Assembly (NCBI GenBank): GCA_964645585.1
Contig: CAZYAN010000016.1
Coordinates: forward strand, 6,888-70,887
Direction of reading: 5' to 3'
DNA: 64,000 bases
From: DATGSL01 sp964645585
Lineage (GTDB): Bacteria; Verrucomicrobiota; Verrucomicrobiia; Opitutales; T3Sed10-336
Numbering within the stretch: position 1 is the stretch's first letter; every line of letters starts with the position of its first letter. The notes below the pieces were generated by a model, which saw only the letters and a program-made list of their open reading frames with translations, had not been told where the DNA came from and ran no database searches. Positions 18,046 through 27,255 of the stretch are shown here, piece after piece. The position numbers were made by a program, and so were the translations under genes.

Positions 18046-18335
18046 CGGTATTGCCGTCGGTCCCGGCAGACCCGCCCCTGGCATGACAGCGATCCTTCGG
18101 CCCGTCCCGCTGCTTTCGGCGGACGCGCCGCCGGAGAATCGATTGTTTCGCCCGCGGGTTTCCGCGAGATCGAAAGAAGGCCGCGGGACGATGAAAGCCC
18201 TTTCGCTGGCGGCATGCTGTGCCGTCAGCGGTTCTTTGATCGATCCAACGGCCTGGCGGATATCCCTTTCGTGATTTTCCATTCTACTTCAGGAAGACGA
18301 GAGGGTGCGCAGAAAGAGAAGATAGAAGGAAATTC

Positions 18336-20483
18336 ATGAAACAGAAACACAACATCACCATTGACGAGCTGGGTATCACCCTCTCCACCGGCACGCTGGC
18401 TAATCTCGCCAGCGGCGCGGTTACCGTTACCCTGGGCGACACCGTTCTTTTCGTGGCGGCGACCGCGTCGCCAAACATTCGCCCCGGGCAGGACTTTTTC
18501 CCCCTGACCGTCGACTATCGCGAAAAATATTCCGCCGCCGGGCGTTTCCCGGGCGGCTACTTCAAGCGCGAAGGACGGCCGACCGAAAAAGAAATTCTCA
18601 CCTCGCGTCTCTGCGACCGGCCGCTCCGCCCGCTTTTCCCCAAAGGATTTCTCAATGAAGTCCAAATTATCGGCTTCTGCCTTTCGGTCGATTTGGAAAA
18701 CGAGCCGGACATCCTGATGATCAACGGCGCCTCCGCCGCCCTCGCCATCTCGGATATTCCCTGGAACGGACCGGTCGCCGCGGTCCGCGTCGGTGAAATC
18801 GACGGCAAGTTCGTCATCAACCCGACCAACGAGCAGCAATACGAGTCGACCCTCGACTTGATCTACGTCGGAACCGAAACCGACATGCTGATGATCGAAG
18901 GCAGCGCCGATCAGATCCCCGAGGACCGTTTCGGCGAAGCGCTCGAATTCGCGCACCAAGCGATCCAGCCAATCATCCGCGCGATCCGAAAACTCGCCGA
19001 AATCGCTGGAAAACCCAAGAAGGAGTTCGCACTCGTCACCGGAGACGAGCGGGTGAGTGCGATCGTCCGCCGCGAAGCCGCGGAAAAACTGGTCAGCGCC
19101 GTTTTCCAAGACAAGAAGGAAGACCGCTCCAAGGCCGTCAACGAGGTTATCGAGCAGACGACCGAGGTCGTCACGAACGAGCTGGGCGAAGATAATTTTG
19201 AACCGCACGCGATCCGGATCGCGTTTGAAGAGCTTCAGGAGGAAGTCTACCGCGGAAACATCCTTCGCGAAGGCAAGCGCGTCGATGGCCGGAGCACCGC
19301 CGATCTCCGCCAGCTTGTGTGCGACGTCGGCGTCCTCCCCCGCGTCCACGGGTCGGCTCTCTTTTCACGCGGGGAGACACAGGCCCTCGTCGTCGCCACT
19401 CTCGGCGCATCGCGCGACGCGCAGGATCTTGACGCGGTAACCGGCGGCAGCAAATCGAAGTCCTTTATCCTTCACTACAATTTCCCGCCGTTCTCCGTCG
19501 GCGAGGCGGGACGTTTTATCGGACCGGGCCGCCGCGAGATCGGACACGGCGCGCTTGCTGAACGCTCCCTCTTGCCGGTCATCCCGGCCGAGGATATTTT
19601 TCCCTACTCGATCCGGCTCGTTTCGGAAGTGATGGCTTCCAACGGCTCCACGTCGATGGCATCCATCTGCGGCGGCTGTCTGGCTCTCATGGACGCGGGT
19701 GTTCCGATTCTGTCCCCCGTCGCCGGGATCTCCGTTGGTCTCGTCAGTGAAACCGACGATTCCGGCAAGATCAGCGATTACCGGCTTTTGACGGATATCC
19801 TCGGCGCCGAAGATCACTTTGGCGACATGGACTTCAAGCTCGCCGGCACCAACGAGGGCATCACTGGTTTCCAGCTCGATCTGAAGATTCGCGGTCTCCC
19901 GTTCGAGATCGCTCGCAAAGCGATCGCGCAGGCTCGTGAAGCGCGTCTCCAAATTCTCAGGGCCATGCAGGAAGCGATCGCCGAACCGCGCAAGGAGCTC
20001 AACCCCTACGCGCCGCGCATCCAAACGCTTCAGATTGACCCCGAAAAAATCGGCGCCCTCATCGGTCCGGGCGGAAAGAACATTCGTCGCATCACCGACA
20101 CGACCGGCGCGACGATCGATATCGCCGAGGACAACAGCGGCAAGGTCTTTGTTTACAGCAACAACAAAGAAGCCATGGACCGTGCGATCGAAGAGATCGA
20201 ACTGGTTTCGGCCGAAATCACACCGGGCAAGATCTACCGCGGGGTTGTCCGCAGCATCAAGGAGTTCGGCGCCTTCGTCGAAGTCCTGCCGGGCCGCGAA
20301 GGACTGGTCCACATTTCCGAACTCGCCGACTTCCGCGTCAAGAAGACCGAAGACGTCGCCAAACTCGGCGACGAAATGTGGGTCAAATGCATCGGTATCG
20401 ACGACAAAGGCCGCGTCCGCCTCAGCCGCAAAGAGGCGATGGCCGATCGCGAAAAAGCGGCAGAGGTGGGAACCGCTGACTAA
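18336..20483 (+). CDS. pnp: Polyribonucleotide nucleotidyltransferase (PNPase)
   Basis: A 715-aa phosphorolytic 3'-5' exoribonuclease and RNA polymerising enzyme of the degradosome. Two RNase PH-like domains (first from residue 10; second around VDGRSTADLRQL to FMDFK-like core with GGSKSKSFILHYNFPPFSVGE broken across it) flank the helical linker. The C-terminus has a KH domain (IGALIGPGGKNIRRI) and an S1 domain (GKIYRGVVRSIKEFGAFVEV). ATG 18336 follows an AGAAGGAAAT ribosome site. Length agrees with E. coli Pnp (711 aa). A strong terminator follows 38 nt after the stop. Confidence 0.98.
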   Translation: MKQKHNITIDELGITLSTGTLANLASGAVTVTLGDTVLFVAATASPNIRPGQDFFPLTVDYREKYSAAGRFPGGYFKREGRPTEKEILTSRLCDRPLRPLFPKGFLNEVQIIGFCLSVDLENEPDILMINGASAALAISDIPWNGPVAAVRVGEIDGKFVINPTNEQQYESTLDLIYVGTETDMLMIEGSADQIPEDRFGEALEFAHQAIQPIIRAIRKLAEIAGKPKKEFALVTGDERVSAIVRREAAEKLVSAVFQDKKEDRSKAVNEVIEQTTEVVTNELGEDNFEPHAIRIAFEELQEEVYRGNILREGKRVDGRSTADLRQLVCDVGVLPRVHGSALFSRGETQALVVATLGASRDAQDLDAVTGGSKSKSFILHYNFPPFSVGEAGRFIGPGRREIGHGALAERSLLPVIPAEDIFPYSIRLVSEVMASNGSTSMASICGGCLALMDAGVPILSPVAGISVGLVSETDDSGKISDYRLLTDILGAEDHFGDMDFKLAGTNEGITGFQLDLKIRGLPFEIARKAIAQAREARLQILRAMQEAIAEPRKELNPYAPRIQTLQIDPEKIGALIGPGGKNIRRITDTTGATIDIAEDNSGKVFVYSNNKEAMDRAIEEIELVSAEITPGKIYRGVVRSIKEFGAFVEVLPGREGLVHISELADFRVKKTEDVAKLGDEMWVKCIGIDDKGRVRLSRKEAMADREKAAEVGTAD

Positions 20484-20521
20484 ATCGAGCGGTTTCGCCG
20501 CGCACCATTCATCGTAACCAG

Positions 20522-20556
20522 AAAGGCAGGCTCCCTGGAGCCTGCCTTTTTTTTAT
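20522..20556 (+). terminator. Rho-independent terminator after pnp
   Basis: Inverted repeat AAAGGCAGGCTCC (20522-20534) and GGAGCCTGCCTTT (20537-20549) forms a 13-bp stem with a minimal loop, running directly into an eight-T tract. It ends the rpsO-pnp unit before the SLC13 transporter gene. Confidence 0.9.
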
Positions 20557-20682
20557 TCCGGGTGGCGAGATGAATGACTGTCGGCCAGATTGCGATTCCT
20601 CAAGGAGCCCGCGAAGGGTTTCCCTGACACCGAGAGACGCGAGGGGCTTGCTGACCCGCGCAAAAACCCGTTTGCTTACACG

Positions 20683-22080
20683 ATGATTCCAGGCCGGTCG
20701 CTTGTTGCAAAAACCCTCGCTCCTTTTGGCAAGGACGCGGCCACCTTTACCGTGATTCTCGCGCTTGCAATCGGAGTGACGCTGTTGCCGATTCCCGACC
20801 TGACCAGCGCGCAGCGAATCATGCTCGGCATCTTCGTCGGTGCAGCGGGACTTTGGGTTACGGCTGCCATTCCCCCGTTCGCCACCGCGATCCTGATCAT
20901 TGTCCTCGAAGTGTATTTGCTGGGAATGGTGAACGGGGGACTCGAAGGCGTCGAAACCTACCAAGTGTTCATCAACCCGATCGCAAGTCCGGTTCTGGTT
21001 TTATTTTTTGGCGGCTTCATCCTCGCTATCGCGGCCAGCAAACACGGTCTCGATCAAAGGCTCGCGCAAGCCTTCCTCCAGCCATTCGGGCAGCGCCCAG
21101 CGATTCTTTTGCTCGGCGTTATTTTGATTACCGGCCTGTTCTCCATGTTTATGTCGAACACCGCAACGACCGCGATGATGATCACGATCGTTGCCCCGTA
21201 TTGCCGAGACAGCCGGAGCCAGGAAACCTTTGCCAAAGCCCTGATCCTCGCGGTGCCATTCGCGGCGAACATCGGCGGCATCGGGACCATCATCGGCACA
21301 CCGCCCAACGCGGTCGCGGCGAGCATTCTCGCCGACATGGGCCACCGTGTCTCCTTTGTTCACTGGATGGCGATCGGCGTGCCAATTGCGGCGCTGCTCC
21401 TGCTTGTTCTCTGGGGTGTCCTGCTGCTTCGCTATCCCCTCGCTGAAGTGCAGGTAGACATCAGTTTTTCCGCTCCCCTGAGAATGGGACGCCGGCTCCT
21501 GATCGTCACTGGCACGTTCACCGTCACCGTGCTGCTCTGGATGACCGAACCCTTGCACGGCGCGCCAGCCGCGGTTGCCGCGCTGCTCCCTGTCGCGGTA
21601 TTCACCGTTACCGGCGTTATCGATTCCCAGGACCTCAAACGGATTGACTGGGACGTCTTGATCCTCGTCGCCGGCGGCCTTTCGCTTGGCGTCGGCATGG
21701 AGAAAACAGGACTTTCGCATTTTCTGGTTGATCTCGTCCCCTTCGGCTCGCTCTCACCGATCGCGCTGACCGTCGCGTTTGGCGTTGTCACCTTGCTGAT
21801 CTCGACATTCATGAGCAACACCTCCGCGGCCAACGTTCTGATTCCGATCGCCGTGGCGATCGCGGTCTGGTCGCCACTCGTCGGTGCCGTCACCGTCGCC
21901 ATGATCGCTTCCCTGGGAATGGGACTGCCGGTGAGCACTCCGCCCAATGCCATCGCTTACGCAACTGGCCGCGTCGCCTACAAAGAGATGACCGTGATGG
22001 GCACCACCCTATCCGTTCTTGGATTACTTGCGGTGATCACGATGCTCCTGCTCTTCCAGCATTTCACGCCGCTGCTTTAA
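20683..22080 (+). CDS. SLC13/DASS family sodium-coupled anion transporter
   Basis: A polytopic membrane protein of about 465 aa from ATG 20683 (a TTG at 20590 in the same frame would add 31 polar residues). It shows some 11-12 hydrophobic segments and the duplicated DASS signatures: SNTATTAMM with GTIIGTPPNAVAA in the first half, and SNTSAANVLIPIA with STPPNAIAYATG in the second. These SNT and PPN motifs form the substrate and Na+ sites for di- and tricarboxylates or sulfate. The substrate cannot be told. It is monocistronic as far as can be seen. Confidence 0.92.
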   Translation: MIPGRSLVAKTLAPFGKDAATFTVILALAIGVTLLPIPDLTSAQRIMLGIFVGAAGLWVTAAIPPFATAILIIVLEVYLLGMVNGGLEGVETYQVFINPIASPVLVLFFGGFILAIAASKHGLDQRLAQAFLQPFGQRPAILLLGVILITGLFSMFMSNTATTAMMITIVAPYCRDSRSQETFAKALILAVPFAANIGGIGTIIGTPPNAVAASILADMGHRVSFVHWMAIGVPIAALLLLVLWGVLLLRYPLAEVQVDISFSAPLRMGRRLLIVTGTFTVTVLLWMTEPLHGAPAAVAALLPVAVFTVTGVIDSQDLKRIDWDVLILVAGGLSLGVGMEKTGLSHFLVDLVPFGSLSPIALTVAFGVVTLLISTFMSNTSAANVLIPIAVAIAVWSPLVGAVTVAMIASLGMGLPVSTPPNAIAYATGRVAYKEMTVMGTTLSVLGLLAVITMLLLFQHFTPLL

Positions 22081-22268
22081 ACGGTCCGCGCGAATACCCC
22101 TGAGTGGAAGCGGCATCTTGCCGTTTTGTATGTAAATCGGCAACGGGAAGCAACTGCCACTTTTTATTATCCAGTACCCTGCAACCATGCCGCCAACAAA
22201 TCCGGCTTGATAAGCCCAATAAAAGGACCCCGTTCTTGATTTATATCATTACTATTTAGCGCGAATGA

Positions 22269-22283
22269 ATATAGATTCTATAT
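22269..22283. promoter_or_regulatory. AT-rich palindrome upstream of the DUF6448 gene
   Basis: ATATAGA-T-TCTATAT is a perfect 15-bp interrupted palindrome 28 nt before ATG 22312, in a markedly AT-rich stretch (about 22200-22310) within otherwise GC-rich DNA. Position and symmetry suit an operator for a dimeric repressor. It does not resemble a CueR site closely. The upstream interval 22081-22311 has no gene. Confidence 0.45.
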
Positions 22284-22311
22284 CAACCGAAGAAAGGATG
22301 GTAAAACAAGA

Positions 22312-22902
22312 ATGATGATGAGAAAAATAAAGAAAACAATGATCGCTGGAGGCGGTTTAGCGGTCGCATTACTTTTCCCGGTTGCGCTGAATGCTCACTG
22401 CGATTCTTTCGATGGACCGATTATTCCGGAAGCGCAGGCGGCACTCCGATCCGGCGATGTGAGTCCCATTTTGAAATGGGTCGAACCGGACCACGAATCC
22501 GAGATTATTACCGCGTTTGAGCGCGCTCGGAATGTTGCCGAAGACGCGCCCGCCGCCAAAGAGCTGGCGGAACTCTGGTTTTTGGAAACGTTCGTCCGTC
22601 TTCACCGCGAGGGAGAAGGCGCGCCCTACACAGGGTTGAAGCCGCCGGGATCGATGCTGCCGATAATCGGACGGGCCGACGCGGCGCTGGAGCAAGGTTC
22701 CGCGGACGATCTTGCCGACTACCTCGGCCATGCGATCGCCCAGGAAATCCGGCAGCGCTTCGCCAAAGCGAACCGCCTTCAAGAGACCGCGGGCGAAAGC
22801 ACCGAAGCCGGACGCGAGTTCGTGGCAGCCTATGTCGATTACGTGCATTTTGTGGAAGCTCTTCACGGCGTCCTGCACGCCGATGACCATCACCATCACT
22901 GA
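22312..22902 (+). CDS. DUF6448 family exported protein with His-rich tail
   Basis: A 196-aa protein with a signal peptide (basic start, hydrophobic AGGGLAVALLFPVAL, cleavage near LNAHC). The mature part opens with HCDSFDGPIIPEAQ, typical for DUF6448, and is helical. It ends DDHHHH after a run of acidic and His residues (FVEALHGVLHADDHHHH), which could bind a metal. The Cys-His pair at the mature N-terminus is a second possible ligand. The neighbouring Cu+ ATPase suggests a periplasmic role in copper handling, but no biochemical function is known to me. Confidence 0.85.
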   Translation: MMMRKIKKTMIAGGGLAVALLFPVALNAHCDSFDGPIIPEAQAALRSGDVSPILKWVEPDHESEIITAFERARNVAEDAPAAKELAELWFLETFVRLHREGEGAPYTGLKPPGSMLPIIGRADAALEQGSADDLADYLGHAIAQEIRQRFAKANRLQETAGESTEAGREFVAAYVDYVHFVEALHGVLHADDHHHH

Positions 22903-22971
22903 TCGGTCATTTCATCGCACCAACGGGAGACGGATCGCGCTCATCGATAAGTCCTCGTTGACCACAAACCC

Positions 22972-23005
22972 GAGCCAACGGAATCCCTCCGTTGGCTCGC
23001 CTTTT
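22972..23005 (+). terminator. Probable terminator between DUF6448 gene and copper ATPase
   Basis: GAGCCAACGGA (22972-22982) pairs with TCCGTTGGCTC (22988-22998), an 11-bp perfect stem with a 5-nt loop, followed by GCCTTTTA. The T-run is short, so it may be partial and allow read-through to the ATPase 53 nt further on. Confidence 0.7.
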
Positions 23006-23057
23006 ATCGACTTCACGATTTTCTGTAGAAGCACCGGACGAGACAGTCTCGAAAAAC

Positions 23058-25397
23058 ATGAAACACGACCGCTCGCACTCTGCACAGCCGAACAACCATG
23101 GCACCGCCGAATCGCGCCGGGATTCGTCCAGTCACGGCCACCATCGGGACCGCGACGTCTCTGCCATTTCCAAGGCTTACTACTGCCCGATGTGCGAGGG
23201 CGTTGAATCGGACACTCCGGGCGATTGCCCCAAGTGCGGCATGCGGCTAGAGCGGAATCCCGCCTTTTCCGCCCGCTCAAAAAAAGTCATCTACACCTGC
23301 CCGATGCATCCCGAGATCGAACGGGACGCTCCCGGCAACTGCCCGATATGCGGAATGGCGCTCGAACCGAAATCCGGCGCGGCTTCCGCCGAGGAAGACT
23401 CCGAGATCCGCGACCTTTCCAAACGCTTCTGGATCGCGCTCGCCCTGACCATCCCCGTCATGATCGTCGCCATGGCGCCGATGATTCCCGGCGTCGGACC
23501 GGAAAACTGGATCCCGCCCCGCATTGGTCAATGGATCGAACTCCTCCTGACTACACCCGTTGTTTTCTGGACCGGATCGATCTTCTTCGCCCGTGCCTGG
23601 CGCTCCGTCGTCCACCGCAGCCCCAACATGTTTACGCTGATCGGGCTCGGGGTCGGCGCCGCTTATTTGTACAGTCTCGCGGCCGTTCTCTTCCCCGGCC
23701 TTTTCCCGCCCGCTTTCCGCCAGCACGGTGTCGTTGACGTCTATTTTGAAGCCGCCGCGGCAATCACTGCGCTCGTCCTTCTCGGCCAGCTGATTGAAGC
23801 GAAAGCCCGCAGCCGCACAGGTCAGGCCATCCGTGCCCTGCTCGATCTCGCACCCCGCCTCGCCACCCGCGTCCGCGACGGAAAAGAAGAGGAGATCGGC
23901 GTCGACGAGATCGCGGTTGGCGATCTTCTGCGGGTCCGTCCCGGCGAAAAGCTTCCGGTCGATGGGGAAATCGTCGAAGGGGAAAGCTCGATCGACGAAT
24001 CCATGATCACCGGGGAATCCATTCCCGTCAAAAAATTCGTCAACGATCCCGTCATCGGCGCCACGATTAACCAAACCGGCAGCCTCCTCATCCGCGCCAC
24101 TCGCGTTGGCGGAGATACCTTGCTTTCCCAGATCGTCCATTTGGTTTCCGAGGCCCAGCGAAGTCGCGCGCCAATCCAGAAAACCGTGGACAGAGTCTCC
24201 GCCTGGTTTGTCCCGTCCGTCGTCCTCGCCGCGATCATCACCTTCGTCGTCTGGGGAGTTTCCGGTCCCGCGCCCGCGCTCGGTTTCGCCGTCGTCAACG
24301 CCGTCGCCGTCCTCATCATCGCCTGCCCATGCGCCCTCGGTCTCGCTACCCCGATGTCGATCATGGTCGGTATCGGACGCGGGGCCCGCCTCGGGATTCT
24401 CATCAAAAACGCGGAAGCCATTGAGACGGCACGGAACGTCACTCACCTCGTCACCGACAAAACCGGCACCCTCACCGCCGGAAAGCCGGCCGTAACTGAG
24501 GTTCTGCCCAGCGAAGGGGTTTCCGCCGACGATCTCCTAACCGGCGCCGCTGCCATCGAGGAGCCAAGCGAACACCCGATCGCCCGCGCCATCGTCGCCG
24601 AAGCGGAAGCGAGAGGCCTGGCGTGGAGTTCCGTCGCCGATTTCGACTCCGTTACCGGAAAAGGTGTTCGTGCCCAACTCGACGGCGTCCGCGTCCTCGC
24701 GGGAAATGCGGCGCTGATGGAATCGGCCGGCATCGAGCTTTCCGGCTCCGCGGCCGGCTCCCTTCGCGACTTGGAACAAAAGGCCCGCACCATCATCCTC
24801 GTTGCCCGCGGCCAAAACATTATCGGTCTCATCGGCGTTTCTGATCCGATCAAAGCGACCACTCCCGAAGCGGTCCGCCGTCTCCATGCTCTCGGCATTC
24901 GCGTCATCATGGCCACCGGCGATAACCGCGCCACCGCCGAGGCCGTAGCCGCTCAGCTCGGGATCGACGAAGTCCACGCGGGCGTTTCACCCGAAGAAAA
25001 GCACCAGCTTGTCCAGAAACTCCGCGGCAAAGGCCATGTCGTCGCCATGGCGGGCGACGGGATCAACGATGCCCCCGCGCTCGCGGCCGCCGACGTTGGA
25101 ATCGCGATGGGCAACGGCACCGACGTCGCGATCGAGTCCGCCGGAATCACCCTCGTCAAAGGCGATCTCAACGGCGTCGCCACCGCGCTCAATCTCAGCC
25201 GAGCCGTATCCAAAAACATCCGACAAAACCTCTTTTTCGCCTTCGTCTACAACGCCCTCGGAATTCCCGTCGCCGCGGGGGCGCTCTATCCGTTCGCCGG
25301 TCTGCTCCTCAGTCCGATGATCGCCGGCACCGCGATGGCCTTCAGCAGCGTTTCCGTCATCGCCAACGCCCTCCGCCTGCAAAAGAAGCGATTGTAA
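23058..25397 (+). CDS. copA: Cu+-translocating P1B-type ATPase with two heavy-metal-binding (HMBD) domains
   Basis: A 779-aa inner-membrane copper exporter from ATG 23058. The N-terminus is His-rich (SSHGHHRDRD) and then carries two YHS/HMBD modules, YYCPMCEGVESDTPGDCPKC and YTCPMHPEIERDAPGNCPIC, instead of the usual MXCXXC HMA domains. The actuator loop has TGES, the transport site is CPC at residues 423-425, the phosphorylated Asp is D467 in DKTGT, and GDGINDAPAL closes the P domain. TM7 YN and TM8 MAFSS residues agree with the Cu+ subgroup. It lies downstream of the DUF6448 gene; no CsoR, CueR or CopZ gene is present. Confidence 0.95.
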   Translation: MKHDRSHSAQPNNHGTAESRRDSSSHGHHRDRDVSAISKAYYCPMCEGVESDTPGDCPKCGMRLERNPAFSARSKKVIYTCPMHPEIERDAPGNCPICGMALEPKSGAASAEEDSEIRDLSKRFWIALALTIPVMIVAMAPMIPGVGPENWIPPRIGQWIELLLTTPVVFWTGSIFFARAWRSVVHRSPNMFTLIGLGVGAAYLYSLAAVLFPGLFPPAFRQHGVVDVYFEAAAAITALVLLGQLIEAKARSRTGQAIRALLDLAPRLATRVRDGKEEEIGVDEIAVGDLLRVRPGEKLPVDGEIVEGESSIDESMITGESIPVKKFVNDPVIGATINQTGSLLIRATRVGGDTLLSQIVHLVSEAQRSRAPIQKTVDRVSAWFVPSVVLAAIITFVVWGVSGPAPALGFAVVNAVAVLIIACPCALGLATPMSIMVGIGRGARLGILIKNAEAIETARNVTHLVTDKTGTLTAGKPAVTEVLPSEGVSADDLLTGAAAIEEPSEHPIARAIVAEAEARGLAWSSVADFDSVTGKGVRAQLDGVRVLAGNAALMESAGIELSGSAAGSLRDLEQKARTIILVARGQNIIGLIGVSDPIKATTPEAVRRLHALGIRVIMATGDNRATAEAVAAQLGIDEVHAGVSPEEKHQLVQKLRGKGHVVAMAGDGINDAPALAAADVGIAMGNGTDVAIESAGITLVKGDLNGVATALNLSRAVSKNIRQNLFFAFVYNALGIPVAAGALYPFAGLLLSPMIAGTAMAFSSVSVIANALRLQKKRL

Positions 25398-25602
25398 CAA
25401 GCAGAGCCGCCCGCGCCTGCGCTCGCGGGCAGGGCGACATCAAAAGTAGCACGTGTTGCTCTTAATGTCCCTTTCCGTGCCGGCCGGAGACACAGTCCCC
25501 GCTCCTCCGGTCTCACAGATTCCATGCGATTGACGTTTCTCAGGCCGTTTCTCATGCTCCCCGGCGTACGGTTGCATCTATTATCTCCAACCCAACCCAT
25601 CT

Positions 25603-27060
25603 ATGCCGCTATCCTCCTCCGCTGTTCGCGCCTTGGCCGCTGCTCTCTTTTTCGTATCTCCGCTGGCCGCGGTTCCCTTTACCGTTGAAGGACCGAATGT
25701 TGATCCCGCTGATTTTCGGGTGACAAAGTTTGCCGACGGTCTCGACTTTCCGCTTGGCATGGCCGAACTCCCGGACGGATCGATTCTGGCCTTGGTCAAC
25801 ATCGGCAGCTCGTTCTCCGCAAGCACCGGCCGATTGCTCCGCTTTGTCGATGAGGACGGCGACGGCGCGGCCGACCGATCGACGATCGCGTACAACACAC
25901 TGCCCGGCGGACAAACCGCTGTCGAGGTCGGCGGGGCGCTGGTTTTCGTGACCGGCCGGAGCCTGCCGCTAACCGTTCTGCGGATGCCCGATTCGCTGGA
26001 GGACCCTTTCCAGTTCGTTGGCAAGATCGACTTCCTCTACTCGACTCCCAGCGCCTATCACGTGCATTCAACCCTCGAGTTGCGCGAAACACCCGGTGCC
26101 GCGAACAGCTATGATCTCTTTTTCCAAATCGGCTCCGAACACAACTACGCACCCTCCACTCGGACCGTCGACCTGCTCAGCGAGGATGTCGCAGGCGTTA
26201 CCGGCACCCTCGAAGGGGCCGCCGCCTACATGATGACGATCGTCGACGAAGGAAGCCTGGTTCGCATGCAAAGCGTGAAGCAGATTGGGACCGGTCTGCG
26301 CAATCCGGCGGGATTCGCGGTTCATCCAACCACCGGCGACCTCTATTTCCAGGACAACGGCATCGATGGGCTCGTTGACGTCAACGAACCGCACAGCGCC
26401 GACGAGATCAACTTCATCGCGCGCGAGGAGATTGCCCAAACACCCGTTCCCGATTTCGGTTTTCCGAACAACTACATCGCCTACCGCACCCGTGAGATCG
26501 TCGGCGGCGAGGGCCTCCAGCCGATCATCGCGTTCCAGCCAATTCCCGATCCGATGACCGGCCTTCGCGCGGAAGGACCGAACGACATTGTCTTTGCGCC
26601 GCCCGGTTTTCCCGCCGGACTCAACCGCGGCCTCTTCATCGGGTTTCACGGAAAATATAACCTCGGCGGCCTCGCCAACGATGAAAACCCCTTGGTCTAT
26701 GCCGATCCGGAAACCGGCGACTATTTCCACTTCATTCGCGGCCAGCAGCAGGGCATCGGTCACCTGGATGGACTGCTTGCGACCCGCGATTCCCTTTTCG
26801 TCGCCGACTTCGCCACCGGCGGGAGCGTCGGCAACGCCAAAGGCGAAGGCGTGATTTATCAAATCAAGTCACTCGTTCCGCCGACACCGCCTGATCTCGT
26901 TGTCCGCCACGCCGGTTCATTGATCGAGCTGACGTGGGATCGCGGGATCCTTCAGCGATCGAGCCAGCCGAACGGTCCTTGGGAAACCATGACGGATGTT
27001 TTCAGCCCGCTGCTGATCGAGCCGGCCGCCGCGCGCGAATTTTACCGCGCCGCGTATTGA
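25603..27060 (+). CDS. Exported glucose/sorbosone dehydrogenase-like beta-propeller protein
   Basis: A 485-aa protein with a signal peptide (AVRALAAALFFVSPLAA). The repeated blades include FADGLDFPLGMAELPDG, GTGLRNPAGFAVHPTTGDLYFQDNG and GPNDIVFAPPGFP, which place it in the PQQ-dependent sugar dehydrogenase/GSDH fold. The pattern PAGFAVHPTTGDLYFQDNG is the usual glucose/sorbosone dehydrogenase core. A C-terminal module of about 55 residues (ELTWDRGILQRSSQPNGPW, ending FYRAAY) is a sorting or immunoglobulin-like end seen in secreted proteins of this phylum. Substrate unknown. It is flanked by 205 nt and 195 nt of non-coding DNA. Confidence 0.75.
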   Translation: MPLSSSAVRALAAALFFVSPLAAVPFTVEGPNVDPADFRVTKFADGLDFPLGMAELPDGSILALVNIGSSFSASTGRLLRFVDEDGDGAADRSTIAYNTLPGGQTAVEVGGALVFVTGRSLPLTVLRMPDSLEDPFQFVGKIDFLYSTPSAYHVHSTLELRETPGAANSYDLFFQIGSEHNYAPSTRTVDLLSEDVAGVTGTLEGAAAYMMTIVDEGSLVRMQSVKQIGTGLRNPAGFAVHPTTGDLYFQDNGIDGLVDVNEPHSADEINFIAREEIAQTPVPDFGFPNNYIAYRTREIVGGEGLQPIIAFQPIPDPMTGLRAEGPNDIVFAPPGFPAGLNRGLFIGFHGKYNLGGLANDENPLVYADPETGDYFHFIRGQQQGIGHLDGLLATRDSLFVADFATGGSVGNAKGEGVIYQIKSLVPPTPPDLVVRHAGSLIELTWDRGILQRSSQPNGPWETMTDVFSPLLIEPAAAREFYRAAY

Positions 27061-27255
27061 TCGTGAACATCTCGCGGATTTTCAGCCGCCGGATTGCAAA
27101 CTCGGAGGCTCGCGCGAAAGCGTCGGCGCCTCGCCATCGCACCTCGACTTTCCAAAGTTGAGTCAGCGGCGCCGAAAATGTCCCGCTCCCGCAGGACCGC
27201 CAATTCGTTAATGCTTTACGTTCCGCCAGACTCCGATTTGGATGCGGGGCTTTCC

